A stretch of DNA of 64,000 nucleotides from positions 62,001 through 126,000 of the forward strand of contig NZ_JBEAAM010000009.1 in NCBI RefSeq assembly GCF_040066175.1, written 5' to 3'. The position numbers and the translations under genes were made by a program. A model generated the notes under the pieces. That model was not told the DNA's origin. It did not search any database and saw only the letters and a program-made list of their open reading frames with translations. Origin of the DNA: Solimonas sp040066175 (GTDB taxonomy: Bacteria; Pseudomonadota; Gammaproteobacteria; Nevskiales; Nevskiaceae). Of the stretch, positions 9,127 through 18,225 are shown one piece after another. Each line of letters opens with the position of its first letter. Position 1 is the stretch's first letter.

Positions 9127-9173
9127 CACCGAGCGCCTGAACCCGCGGGTTCCGTCCACCTGGGCCGGCACAC

Positions 9174-11735
9174 CTACTTCTTCGCTTCCTTCTCCAGCAG
9201 GCTCGCCATGCCCGGCTTGGGCGCGGTGGCCTGCGTCGCGGCCGGGCGCGGCGGCATGCGCGGCATGCCGACGAAGCCGATGGCGAACTGCTCCTCCATC
9301 GTCTTCATCTGGTCCTCGCTGTAGCCCATGCCGGCGAGGATTTCCTTGGTGTGCTCGCCGACGAGCAGCGGGCGGCCCTGGATCACGCCGGGCGTGTCGG
9401 ACAGGTCCACGAGCAGGCCGATCTGGTCGAGCTTGCCGACGACCGGATGCGGATAGGACACGACCCAGCGGCGTTTCTGGAACTCGGGGTCGTCGTGCAG
9501 CCTGCGCGAGAACTCCTCGTCCACGATCTCGCAGGGCACGCCGGCGGCGTCGAACTCCTTGAACCACTCCTCGGCGGTCTGGGTCTGCAGGCGGCCGGCG
9601 ATGAAGCTGGCGAGCTGCTTGTCGTTCTTGCGCCGCGCCTCGAAGGTCGCGAAGTGCTCGTCGACGGTCAGGCGCGGTGCGCGCAGCACGGCGAACAGCT
9701 CGTCCCAGTGCGCCTGCTCGACCAGCACGAAGCACAGCCAGCGGCCGTCCTTGCACGGGTAGATGCGATGACCGGCCGAATAGCCGACCTGGTCGCCGCC
9801 GATGCGCGGACGGTCGAAACCCTGGCCGTCGGGCGTGGCCACCGCGTAGCTGGTGTTGAGCAGCGCGGCGTTGATGATCGAGGTATCGACGAACTGGCCT
9901 TCGCCAGTGCGGTCGCGGTGGTAGATCGCGTTGCAGATCGCCACGGCCGAGAGAAAGCCGTTGCCGGTGTCGCCGAAGCTGGTGAAGCTCCACAGCGGAC
10001 GGCCGACCTCGCCGTGATCGCCGGGGCGTCCCATGCCGCCGTCCTCGAACTGGATGCCGGACAGGCAGGCGCCGGTCTGGTCGTTGCCGGGCAGGCTCGC
10101 GCGCGCGCCGCGCTCGAAGCCGCGCGTGTGGCAGTAGATCAGCTTCGGGTTGATCTTCTTCAGCGACTCGTAGTCGATCTTCAGGCGCTCGGCGGCGTCG
10201 TAGCGCATGTTGTGCTGCACGACGTCGGCCTTGGCGACGAGATCGAGCAGGATCTTCATCGCGCGCGGATCCTTGAGGTTGAGCGTGATCGACTTCTTGC
10301 CGCGGTTGGCCATGTAGGCGATGTGCACGCGGTGCCAGAACAGGTCGAACAGGCCGTTGATCTTGATGACGGTGGCACCGAGGTCGCTCAGCAGCTGCGT
10401 GCCGAAGGGACCGGCGATCGCCAGACCCAGATCGAGCACGGTGATGCCTTCGAGCGGCGCCTTGAGTTTGCGGCCCGCGTTGGTGGCGGCCGTTGCGGCC
10501 TTCGCCTCGGCCATGATCTTCGCCGCCTCGGCCTTCACTTCCGCGGTGTTCGCGCCGGGCGCGACCGGCGCATGGCCGGGCTTGCCCTGCGTGAGGCTCA
10601 TGTTGAAGGCGTTGCCGACGGCGCGGATGGGGCCGAGCTGCGGATCGATCATCTCGGTGACGCAGCCGTCTTCGAGGAACGCCGGATCGGCGAGCGATTC
10701 CTCGATGCTGCGCACCGGCTGCATCGTCATCTCGGCGGTCGCCGCGGCATCGACCCAGTCGTTGACCGGGAACTTGGCGACGGCCTCGGCCAGCAGCGGC
10801 TGGTAGTGCGACATCACCAGGATTTCCTCGGGCCCGGTGCCGAAGCGGTCCGGGTCGTTCTGCACGGTGAGGTCGGGCGTCGCGTTGAGCGTGTCGCCGG
10901 CCGCGGCCTGCAGGATGAAGCGCGGGTTCGGCACCCAGTTGTGCAGCCACTTGCCGTCCTTGGCCTGGAAATGGCCCTTGGGCGACTTGCTGTTGAGAAT
11001 CCAGGTATCGAAACCGGGCGCGTCGGGCTTTTCGGCGCGCTGCCAGACGCCGGCGGCGCCGGCCAGCGCGCCCTGCAGCAGCGAGGTCTCGACCCACTGG
11101 CCCCTGCCGGTGATCTCGCGTGCGCGCAGCGCCGCGGCGATGCCCAGCGATGCATTGAAGAACGCGCCCAGGCTCGGCCAGTGCGATGCGACGAACAGCG
11201 GGCCTGGACGCGGTGCGCCCTGCACCCAGTCCTGCGGGATCTCCAGATCCGGGTAGGGATCGGGCAGGCCGTTCATGTGGTTGAGCGCACCTTCCGGCCA
11301 GCCGCGCTGCTCGAACATCAGGCCGGTGCGCGCCTGCACCAGCGCGTCGTAGGCCGGGCGCTGCGCGTGGGCATTGTCGCGGCCGTAGCCGGTGATCGAG
11401 CAGTAGATCAGGCGCGGGTTGAGTTTCGACAGCGTCGCGTAATCGATGCCGAGCCTGGCCGTCGTGCCCGGCGCGTACGATTCGACCAGCACGTCGGCGA
11501 CCTGCGCGAGCGCGAGGAAGTCTTTCCTGTCGTCGGCGTTCTTGAGGTCGAGGATCGCGCTCTTTTTGCCGCGCTGCCAGACGTGATAGCCGAGCTGATT
11601 GCGGAATGGATCGCCGCCGGGCGGCTCGATCTTGGTCACCCGCGCGCCGTTGTCGGCGAGCAGCATGGTCGCCATCGGACCGGCGATACCCCAGGTGAGA
11701 TCGAGGACCTTCAGATCTTTGTAGACGCCTGCCAT
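9174..11735 (-). CDS. Double-length CaiB/BaiF (class III) CoA-transferase family protein
   Basis: 853 residues made of two tandem CaiB/BaiF domains (about 1-400 and 425-830) joined by an Ala/Lys-rich linker near 395-425. Each half repeats the family pattern: VLDLTWGIAGPMAT/VLDLGLAIAGPFGT, RGKKSA/RGKKSI, LNPRLIYCSITGYG/INPKLIYCHTRGFE and GRGQWVETS/GEGQFVDTS. Class III transferases move CoA between carboxylic acids using an Asp in the segment after GQ.VD.S. By hand alignment that position is Gln221 in the first half and Asn622 in the second, so both canonical Asp residues seem absent. Single-domain enzymes are about 400 residues and work as interlocked dimers; this looks like a fused dimer. A role in CoA handling of a catabolic acid is likely from the neighbours; the reaction is unclear. 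Confidence 0.8.
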   Translation of the reverse strand: MAGVYKDLKVLDLTWGIAGPMATMLLADNGARVTKIEPPGGDPFRNQLGYHVWQRGKKSAILDLKNADDRKDFLALAQVADVLVESYAPGTTARLGIDYATLSKLNPRLIYCSITGYGRDNAHAQRPAYDALVQARTGLMFEQRGWPEGALNHMNGLPDPYPDLEIPQDWVQGAPRPGPLFVASHWPSLGAFFNASLGIAAALRAREITGRGQWVETSLLQGALAGAAGVWQRAEKPDAPGFDTWILNSKSPKGHFQAKDGKWLHNWVPNPRFILQAAAGDTLNATPDLTVQNDPDRFGTGPEEILVMSHYQPLLAEAVAKFPVNDWVDAAATAEMTMQPVRSIEESLADPAFLEDGCVTEMIDPQLGPIRAVGNAFNMSLTQGKPGHAPVAPGANTAEVKAEAAKIMAEAKAATAATNAGRKLKAPLEGITVLDLGLAIAGPFGTQLLSDLGATVIKINGLFDLFWHRVHIAYMANRGKKSITLNLKDPRAMKILLDLVAKADVVQHNMRYDAAERLKIDYESLKKINPKLIYCHTRGFERGARASLPGNDQTGACLSGIQFEDGGMGRPGDHGEVGRPLWSFTSFGDTGNGFLSAVAICNAIYHRDRTGEGQFVDTSIINAALLNTSYAVATPDGQGFDRPRIGGDQVGYSAGHRIYPCKDGRWLCFVLVEQAHWDELFAVLRAPRLTVDEHFATFEARRKNDKQLASFIAGRLQTQTAEEWFKEFDAAGVPCEIVDEEFSRRLHDDPEFQKRRWVVSYPHPVVGKLDQIGLLVDLSDTPGVIQGRPLLVGEHTKEILAGMGYSEDQMKTMEEQFAIGFVGMPRMPPRPAATQATAPKPGMASLLEKEAKK

Positions 11736-11743
11736 TTGCTTTC

Positions 11744-11833
11744 TCGTGAGACGTGAGACGTGAGACGTGAGGCCCGAGGTCGCGCGACGTGATTGCCTTT
11801 CAGCGTCTCACGTCTCACACCTCACGCCTCACG
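11744..11833. repeat. Inverted tandem heptamer repeat (GTGAGAC)n ... (GTCTCAC)n
   Basis: Heptamer units GTGAGAC run in tandem at 11744-11772 and their reverse complement (GTCTCAC variants) at 11812-11833, with about 40 bp between, so the RNA could fold into a long stem. It fills the gap between the amidohydrolase and CoA-transferase genes. A second copy is at 39792-39865. Confidence 0.8.
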
Positions 11834-11841
11834 GCGCTTCT

Positions 11842-12942
11842 TCAGCCCAGACCAAACGTCCGCAGCGCGTTGCCGGACGTGATCTTGATGCGGTCGTGCA
11901 CGGGGATACCCGCTTCCCTGAACTGGCTCACCACCTGCGCGCGGGAGTTCGGCCAGCAGGTCGCCGGGTGCGGGAAGTCGGTGGACCAGTACAGGCAGTC
12001 CGGACCGAAGTACTCGTACGCGGCCTTCAGACCCTTGGGTTCGTACATGAAGGTCGCGCCACACTGTGCGCGGAAGGTCTCCGACGGCGGGCGCTTCACG
12101 CCCGGGAACTCGTAGTGCTGGTGCATGCGCGGATCGAGCAGCGTCTCGAAGAACCACGGCAGCCAGCCCAGACCCGGCTCGACGAACAGCACCTTCATCT
12201 TCGGGTACTTCTCCAGCGTGCCGGTGAGGATCCACATGCAGATCGTCTCGGCCAGCGGCGCCCAGGCCAGCCCGGTGAAGATGCCCTTCTGCGGCGTCGG
12301 GTCGCGGCGGAACACGTCCCACAGCGAGGCGCGCAGGTCGAGGTGGTTGAGGATGGTCAGACCGGTCTCCTCGATCGTCTTCCACAGCGGTGCGTAGGAC
12401 TTGTCATAGAAATCCGGCAGGCCCAGGTCCGACGGGAACGGCGTCAGCTGCACGCAACGCGCCTTCTTGTCCTTCGCCAGTCGCGTGACTTCCTGGACCG
12501 CGAAGTCGATGTCGTAGAGCGGCAGCTGGTAGGCGCACATCAGGCGCACCGGATCGAAGCTGGCGAAATCCGCCATCGCGTTGTTGTAGCCCTGGAAGAC
12601 CTCCTTCCAGTCGCTGCCCATCAGATTCGGATTGACGATCTTGGCGCCGGCGAGTTCGGGGAAGATCACCTCGGCATAGACGCCATCCCGGTCCATCGCC
12701 GCGAGCTTGCCCTTGGGCTCGAAGTGGCCCGGATCCTTGGACGCCTCGGGATCGACGAAGTCCTCCAGTTCCAGATTCTTCTGGCCGCCGCGCAGCACCG
12801 TGGCGGCGTAGGCCTCGGCCTTGCGGTTGGCCTCGTCCCAGACGGCGTGCATCTCCCGGCGCAGGCGCTGTTTGACCCACTCGTCGGTGAAGTGGACGTG
12901 CGAATCGACGGAAACGAGTTTCTCGGTGGCCAGTTCGGTCAT
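11842..12942 (-). CDS. Amidohydrolase family protein (COG2159, ACMSD/LigW-like)
   Basis: 366 residues. It shows the metal-dependent TIM-barrel hydrolase pattern of the amidohydrolase 2 family: DSHVHF (HxH) at residues 12-17, a later His in ILNHLD, GLGWLPWFFETL, and a C-terminal metal Asp in YWSTDFPHP. Family members decarboxylate or hydrolyse ring-cleavage products and CoA-pathway intermediates. The ATG at 12942 follows a good GGAGG ribosome site. Upstream, at 13012-13026, is a weak palindrome (CCTCAAATGGGTGAG) resembling the operator-like motif at 24117. Position between the transporter pair and the CoA-transferase suggests a catabolic role. Substrate unknown. Confidence 0.85.
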   Translation of the reverse strand: MTELATEKLVSVDSHVHFTDEWVKQRLRREMHAVWDEANRKAEAYAATVLRGGQKNLELEDFVDPEASKDPGHFEPKGKLAAMDRDGVYAEVIFPELAGAKIVNPNLMGSDWKEVFQGYNNAMADFASFDPVRLMCAYQLPLYDIDFAVQEVTRLAKDKKARCVQLTPFPSDLGLPDFYDKSYAPLWKTIEETGLTILNHLDLRASLWDVFRRDPTPQKGIFTGLAWAPLAETICMWILTGTLEKYPKMKVLFVEPGLGWLPWFFETLLDPRMHQHYEFPGVKRPPSETFRAQCGATFMYEPKGLKAAYEYFGPDCLYWSTDFPHPATCWPNSRAQVVSQFREAGIPVHDRIKITSGNALRTFGLG

Positions 12943-13083
12943 GACGGGACTCCTCCGGTTTGCATTCCCCGGTGTCGGGCGACCTTATGCCGGCCCCGCG
13001 CCCCCCGCCTGCCTCAAATGGGTGAGTTAGCGAAACGCCTTCGGAAATCCGCGGGGGCCGCAGCCGGCACCCCGCGTCCGACT

Positions 13084-15660
13084 TCACGCATGCGCGGGCG
13101 CCGCGCGGTCCGCCGCCTGACGATCGCGATAGAACCAGGCGCCGAGCGCCGGCAGCAGGCCCACCGCACCGAACATGTTGACCAGGAACATGAACGACAG
13201 CATCACGCCCATGTCGGCCTGGAACTTCAGCGCCGAGAACAGCCAGGTGGCGACGCCGACCGACATCGTGATCGCGGTGAACACCGCCGCGCTGCCGCGC
13301 TCCATCATCGAACGCTCGAAGGCCTCGCGGAAATCGACGCCGGACTCTTCGAGGTGATGCTGGATGCGCTCGAACAGGTACAGGCCGTAATCGACGCCGA
13401 CACCGACGCCCAGCGCGATCACCGGCAGCGTGGCGACCTTCAGGCCGATGCCCAGCGTGGCCATCAGCGCGTTGCAGAACACCGTGACCAGCGTCAGCGG
13501 GATCATCACGCAGATCACGCCGATCCACGAGCGGAAGGTCAGGTAGCAGAACAGCACCAGCGACGCGAAGATCGACAGCAGCATCTTCACCTCGGCCGCG
13601 GCCACCGCCTCGTTGGTCGCCGCCATCACGCCGACGTTGCCGCTGGCCAGGCGCAGCCTGACGCCCTCGACCGGGTTCTCGGCGATGAAGCGTTTGATCT
13701 CCTCGACCGCGTGGGCGATGGTCACGCCCTCGTGATTCTTCATGAAGATGATGACCTGGATCGCCCTGCAGCCTTCGTTGTTCAGGCCCAGGTTCGGGTC
13801 GAAGGCCTTGGAACCCGCGGACAGGCCGACCTGCGAGCGCGGCAGCGCACGCCAGCGCGGGTTGCCCTCGTTGAACGCCGAGATCACCAGCTTGCCGATG
13901 CCGCCGACGCTGATCACCGACTGCACGCCATCGACGCCGCGCATGAACAGCTCGAAGCGGTCCACGGTGTTGACGACGTCGTAGTGCAGGCAGGAATCGC
14001 CCTCGAAGTTCGGGGCTTCGACGATCACCGTCAGCACATCGACGCCGATGTCGTAGCTGCTGGCGATCGTGCGGCTGTCGATGTTGTAGCGCGAATCGTC
14101 GTGCAGTTCCGGCACGCCCTGGCCGCTGTCGCCGATCACCAGGTCCCGCGACTTCCACGTCGCGCCGACGAGCAGCGCGATGCTCGCCGCGAAGATCACC
14201 AGCGCGACCTTCGGGTCGGCGGCGGCGCCGATCATGCGGATCAGCGGCGGTCGGCCCTGCTGCTGCTGTGCCAGCGCATGCCGTCGCGCCGACTCTTCCA
14301 GCGTCAGGTGCGTCAGGATGATCGGCAGGATCATCTTGTTGGTGATGATCATCAGCAGCACGCCCAGGCAGGCGGTGATGCCCAGCTCGTGCACGATCGG
14401 GATGTCGATCAGCATGATCACGCCGAAGCCCAGCGCCTCGGTCAGCAGGCCGGCGGCGCCGGGGATGAACAGCTTGCAGAACGAGGCGTGCGCGGCCTCG
14501 ACCGCCGTCCGGCCTTCCATGACCTCCATGCGCCAGGCGTTGGTCATCTGCACCGCGTGCGACACGCCGATCGAGAAGATCAGGAACGGCACGAGGATCG
14601 ACATCGGATCGATGCCATAGCCGATCAGCGGCAGCAGGCCGATCAGCCACAGCACCGGCAGCATCGCCACCACCAGCGCGATCAGCGTCACGCGGATCGA
14701 GCGCGTGTACCAGAACAGCAGCAGCAGCGTGATCAGGAAGGCGACGCCGAAGAACGCGAAGACGCCGAGCAGTCCCTTGATGACGTCACCGAGCAGGCGG
14801 GCGAAACCGATGACGTTGACTTCGATGTCCGGGTTGTACTGCGCGTTCTGCTCGGTCTCGACCGATACGTCCCTGCCGGAAACCAGGAACGCCTGCTTGC
14901 CCTCCTGTCCGGGCACGTCGCGCAGCACCTTGAAGGTCTGCATGCGCAGCAGCGGGCCGTAGTCCACGTAACCTTCGGCGACGATCTCGCCGGCTGCGAA
15001 CGGCGGCTGCGCCTTCTTGATGCGGTACAGGTACTTGAGCTTGCTCTCGTAGCGGCCGCGGATCTCCTCCAGACGGGCCTGCACGTCCCAGTAATCGACC
15101 TTCACGCCGGCATTCGGGTCGTACTCGTGCAGGTCTGCCTTGACCATCGCGCCCTTGAGGTCGGTGGCGACGAGCTGGCCGATCTGCCCGGAGTACTCGA
15201 CGTTCTTGCGCACCCGCTGCAGGTCCTCGGGCGACCCCGAGTAGCGCGCCGGCACCACCGGCTCGCCGCGGAAGCCATCCTCGGTGATCTCGATGTAATA
15301 GACGTCCGGCGTGAACAGCGACGAGACCTTGGTGCGGTTGATCCCCGGGATGAAGAACACCTCGTCGGTGGTCTGCTGCAGCGCGTCCATGAAGGGCTTG
15401 TTGTAGATGTCGCCCTCGCCCTTCCAGCGCAGATTCACCAGGATCGTGTTCGCCCCGGAGAAGTCCTGCATGTACTGGAACATCGTCTTCATGTACGGAT
15501 GTTCGATCGGGATCAGCTTGAGGAAGCCCGGATCGAGCTGCACCCGCGTCGCGCTGTAGCCGAAGCCGAGTGTCACCACCGCGAACAGGACGGCCAGCGC
15601 CTTGCGCCAGTTCATCAGGAAATCGGCGGCCTTCTCCACCGAGCGATCCAGCCGGTTCAT
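13084..15660 (-). CDS. MMPL/RND superfamily transporter
   Basis: 858 residues. It has the RND plan of one N-terminal membrane helix (about 18-38), a large periplasmic loop (to about 290), five helices, a second helix with its loop, and five more helices ending near residue 850. The short GVGVGVDYGLYLFERI segment in the second half and SIGVSHAVQMTNAW in the first are the conserved fourth-helix motifs of MMPL/HpnN-like lipid transporters. The family exports or moves hydrophobic molecules using the proton gradient. Its ATG overlaps the TGA of the YCF48-like gene by 4 bp, so the two are translationally coupled; such pairs recur in bacteria that degrade steroids and other hydrophobic compounds. 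A role in moving a steroid or lipid is inferred. Confidence 0.85.
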   Translation of the reverse strand: MNRLDRSVEKAADFLMNWRKALAVLFAVVTLGFGYSATRVQLDPGFLKLIPIEHPYMKTMFQYMQDFSGANTILVNLRWKGEGDIYNKPFMDALQQTTDEVFFIPGINRTKVSSLFTPDVYYIEITEDGFRGEPVVPARYSGSPEDLQRVRKNVEYSGQIGQLVATDLKGAMVKADLHEYDPNAGVKVDYWDVQARLEEIRGRYESKLKYLYRIKKAQPPFAAGEIVAEGYVDYGPLLRMQTFKVLRDVPGQEGKQAFLVSGRDVSVETEQNAQYNPDIEVNVIGFARLLGDVIKGLLGVFAFFGVAFLITLLLLFWYTRSIRVTLIALVVAMLPVLWLIGLLPLIGYGIDPMSILVPFLIFSIGVSHAVQMTNAWRMEVMEGRTAVEAAHASFCKLFIPGAAGLLTEALGFGVIMLIDIPIVHELGITACLGVLLMIITNKMILPIILTHLTLEESARRHALAQQQQGRPPLIRMIGAAADPKVALVIFAASIALLVGATWKSRDLVIGDSGQGVPELHDDSRYNIDSRTIASSYDIGVDVLTVIVEAPNFEGDSCLHYDVVNTVDRFELFMRGVDGVQSVISVGGIGKLVISAFNEGNPRWRALPRSQVGLSAGSKAFDPNLGLNNEGCRAIQVIIFMKNHEGVTIAHAVEEIKRFIAENPVEGVRLRLASGNVGVMAATNEAVAAAEVKMLLSIFASLVLFCYLTFRSWIGVICVMIPLTLVTVFCNALMATLGIGLKVATLPVIALGVGVGVDYGLYLFERIQHHLEESGVDFREAFERSMMERGSAAVFTAITMSVGVATWLFSALKFQADMGVMLSFMFLVNMFGAVGLLPALGAWFYRDRQAADRAAPAHA

Positions 15661-16778
15661 GAAGCATCTCCGTTGGCAGTGATGGCCTCGGGGCGTCGGA
15701 CCGACAGGCCGGTATCGCCGCCGGTCAGCCACTCGTCCGCCGAGATCGGCAGCAGCGCGGCATAGGTCGTGCGGCCGGAGCGCGACACCGCGCGAAAACT
15801 CACGCCGTCGTCGTCGGAGCGCAGGATGGCGTTGCCCGCACCGGCCAGCAGCACCTGCGCGCCGCCGAGCGCGGCGCCGCTGAACAGCGAGGTCGCGGTC
15901 GGAATGCGGCACTGCGTCCAGGTCTTGCCCAGATCGGTGCTGCGGAAGGCGTTGCCGCGCATGCCGAAGGCCAGCAGCGTCCGCGACGGCAGCGCCAGCA
16001 CACCGAAGAACGAACCGGCATAGACGTCCTTGCCGATGCGCGTCCAGGTCTCACCCTTGTCGGTCGAGCGCAGGATCAAGCCGCGTTCACCGACCAGGAT
16101 CAGGCTGCCATCCGCAGCCTGCGTCATGTCGTTGAGGTGTTCGGCGCCGCCCACCGATTCGGCCTCGAAGCCGGCGAAGGGATCCGCATCGGGATCCGCC
16201 GCCGCCGCGGCCGCCGCCTTGACGCCCTCGTCGATGACCAGATCGCGGCGCTGCCAGGTCTGGCCGAGATCGTCCGAGACCATGAACAGGCCGAAGGCGC
16301 CGAACGCGAACACGCGGCCGTCATAAGGGCCGGCGATGCCGAGCAGCGGATCGCTGCCCTCGGTGCCGAGCGCGACTTCCTGCCAGTTCTCGCCGCGATC
16401 CGTGCTGCGCGCGATCACGCCGTCGTGGCCGACCGCCAGCACCACACCCTCGGCGACGAACAGCGTGCGCGTGAAGGTCAGGCCGTGGCTGGCCGCGAGC
16501 CTGGCGCTGTGCCAGGGGCCGCGCGGATCGTCGGCGACGAGAATCTGCCCCTGTTCGCCGACGGCGACGATGCGGCTGCCCTGCTGCGCGAGGCCGTTGA
16601 CCAGCAGGCGGTCGGGATAGACCTGGGTGGGCGGAAACTCGGGCTTGGGCCGCGGTGCGAACGAATAAACCGCCGCAGTCACGACCAACGCGGCGACCAG
16701 CAGCGACGGCCAGCCATTGCGCAGCCAGGCGAGCCGGACCGGCGCGCGCAACGCTGCGGCGGAACTTGCGTCATTCAT
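15657..16778 (-). CDS. YCF48/BNR-repeat periplasmic protein, membrane anchored
   Basis: 373 residues. One N-terminal membrane segment (about 22-40, SLLVAALVVTAAVYSF) is followed by a beta-propeller of repeated Asp-box units: RSTDRGENWQEV, MVSDDLGQTWQR, RSTDKGETWTRI, RSTDLGKTWTQC, RSDDDGVSF. The protein resembles YCF48/Hcf136-type assembly factors and is predicted to face the periplasm. A GAGGAGAG ribosome site precedes the ATG at 16778. It overlaps the MMPL transporter gene by 4 bp and probably acts as its periplasmic partner. An Ala-rich insert (KAAAAAAADPDADPF) sits in the middle. Confidence 0.82.
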   Translation of the reverse strand: MNDASSAAALRAPVRLAWLRNGWPSLLVAALVVTAAVYSFAPRPKPEFPPTQVYPDRLLVNGLAQQGSRIVAVGEQGQILVADDPRGPWHSARLAASHGLTFTRTLFVAEGVVLAVGHDGVIARSTDRGENWQEVALGTEGSDPLLGIAGPYDGRVFAFGAFGLFMVSDDLGQTWQRRDLVIDEGVKAAAAAAADPDADPFAGFEAESVGGAEHLNDMTQAADGSLILVGERGLILRSTDKGETWTRIGKDVYAGSFFGVLALPSRTLLAFGMRGNAFRSTDLGKTWTQCRIPTATSLFSGAALGGAQVLLAGAGNAILRSDDDGVSFRAVSRSGRTTYAALLPISADEWLTGGDTGLSVRRPEAITANGDAS

Positions 16779-16898
16779 CTGTCTCTCCTCTCGATTCGCC
16801 GGCCTCGCCCGGTCTCCGGCCGGACTGCCCCCGTGGCCGCGCTCTGTCTGGTCCGGCAGTGTGAGTTCGTGGATCGTCGCCGGCAAGCGCGGCGGCCG

Positions 16899-18104
16899 TC
16901 AGCCGAGCACCTCGAACAAACCGGCGGCGCCCATGCCCCCGCCGATGCACATCGTCACGACGACGTACTTCACGCCCCGGCGCCGCCCTTCGATCAATGC
17001 GTGCATCACCATGCGCGCACCGGACATGCCGAACGGATGCCCGATGGCGATCGCGCCACCGTTGACGTTGAGGTGGTCGTTGGGAATGCCGAGCGTGTCA
17101 CGGCAGTGGATCACCTGCACCGCGAAAGCCTCGTTGAGCTCCCACAGGCCGATGTCCGAAACCTTCAGATCGTGCCGCGCGAGCAGCTTGGGCACGGCGT
17201 AAACCGGGCCGATGCCCATCTCGTCCGGCCGGCAGCCGGCGACCGCGCAGCCGCGGTAGATCCCCAGCGGCCGCAGGCCGCGCGCCTGTGCGGACTTGCG
17301 GCTCATCAGCAGAACCGCGGCGGCGCCGTCCGACAGCTGCGAGGCGTTGCCCGCAGTGATGTGTCGGCCTTCCTTGACGAACTTTCCGTCCTTCCACACC
17401 GGTTTGAGACCGGCAAGGCTGGCCAGCGTCGTGTCGGCGCGGCTGCCCTCGTCCCGGGCCAGCGTGACGTCTTCCTTCGCCGTCGGATGGCCTTCCTTGT
17501 CGAAGAGCTGCTTCTGCGTCCGCAGCGGCACGATCTCGTCGGCGAAGCGGTTCGCGGCCTGCGCGGCCGCAGTGCGTTGCTGGCTTTGCAGCGCGTACTC
17601 GTCCTGCGCGGCGCGCGCGATGCCGTAGCGCTCGGCAACGATCTCCGCGGTCTCGATCATCTGGATGTAGGCCGCCGGCGCCGCCGCCAGCACCGCCTCG
17701 GAGACGAAGCGATAGCTGTTCTTGTGCTTGTTCTGCACCAGAGAAATCGATTCCAGGCCGCCGGCGACGACGATGTCCTGCTCGCCGGCCATGATGTTCT
17801 TCGCGCCGATGGCGATGCTCATCAGGCCCGACGAGCACTGCCGGTCCAGCGTCATGCCCGGCACGCTGTCGGGCAGCCCGCCGGTGTAGGCGCACAGGCG
17901 GCCGAGGTTGTAGGCCTGCGTGCCCTGCTGCGCAGCGCAGCCGAGGATCACGTCGTCCACTTCCGCCGGGGCAATGCCGGCGCGTTCGACGACGGCACGC
18001 ACGACATGGCCGCCGAGCACCGGCGCCTCGGTGTCGTTGAACGCGCCGCGATAGGCCTTGCCGATCGGCGTCCGCGCAACGGAGACCACGACGGCTTCCA
18101 TCAT
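16899..18104 (-). CDS. Thiolase (acetyl-CoA C-acyltransferase)
   Basis: About 401 residues. The nucleophilic Cys sits in MTLDRQCSSG (about Cys90), the His in GGAIAIGHPFGMSG and the second Cys in VVTMCIGGGMG, so the catalytic set is complete. Such thiolases cleave 3-ketoacyl-CoA with CoA to release acetyl- or propionyl-CoA. Several in-frame ATGs lie at 18119, 18110, 18104 and 18101; 18104 was chosen because an AGG lies at suitable spacing and the family starts near MEAVVVSVARTPIG. The hydratase, SDR and fused acyl-CoA dehydrogenase lie upstream on the same strand, giving a full beta-oxidation set with the thiolase last. Specific substrate is unknown; a steroid side chain or similar is possible. 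Confidence 0.88.
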   Translation of the reverse strand: MMEAVVVSVARTPIGKAYRGAFNDTEAPVLGGHVVRAVVERAGIAPAEVDDVILGCAAQQGTQAYNLGRLCAYTGGLPDSVPGMTLDRQCSSGLMSIAIGAKNIMAGEQDIVVAGGLESISLVQNKHKNSYRFVSEAVLAAAPAAYIQMIETAEIVAERYGIARAAQDEYALQSQQRTAAAQAANRFADEIVPLRTQKQLFDKEGHPTAKEDVTLARDEGSRADTTLASLAGLKPVWKDGKFVKEGRHITAGNASQLSDGAAAVLLMSRKSAQARGLRPLGIYRGCAVAGCRPDEMGIGPVYAVPKLLARHDLKVSDIGLWELNEAFAVQVIHCRDTLGIPNDHLNVNGGAIAIGHPFGMSGARMVMHALIEGRRRGVKYVVVTMCIGGGMGAAGLFEVLG

Positions 18105-18225
18105 GCGCATCCTGTGCAAGAACGCGGCATCCCTGCCGCGACCGTCAAAGCAAGCGCCATGATTGTTCTCCCGCCACTCGTGGATATGCGGCTACGCTAC
18201 GCCGCGGCGCAGGCACCGGCTTCAT

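Noticed and set aside
7813..11097. A 1094-codon minus-strand frame that would join the SGNH hydrolase to sequence upstream
   Set aside because: The upstream part is out of frame with the CoA-transferase and lacks motifs. The hydrolase has its own lipoprotein signal at 9126.
9351..11756. 801-codon plus-strand open frame opposite the CoA-transferase
   Set aside because: Antisense shadow lacking any motif.
11744..11833. Possible CRISPR-like array of GTGAGAC units
   Set aside because: Units are 7 bp, directly abutting and inverted, with no spacers and no cas genes; it is a tandem/inverted repeat.
11767..15765. A 1332-codon open frame on the plus strand
   Set aside because: It runs antisense to the amidohydrolase and MMPL transporter genes. 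The product is His/Arg/Asp-rich without domains, typical of a shadow frame in GC-rich DNA.
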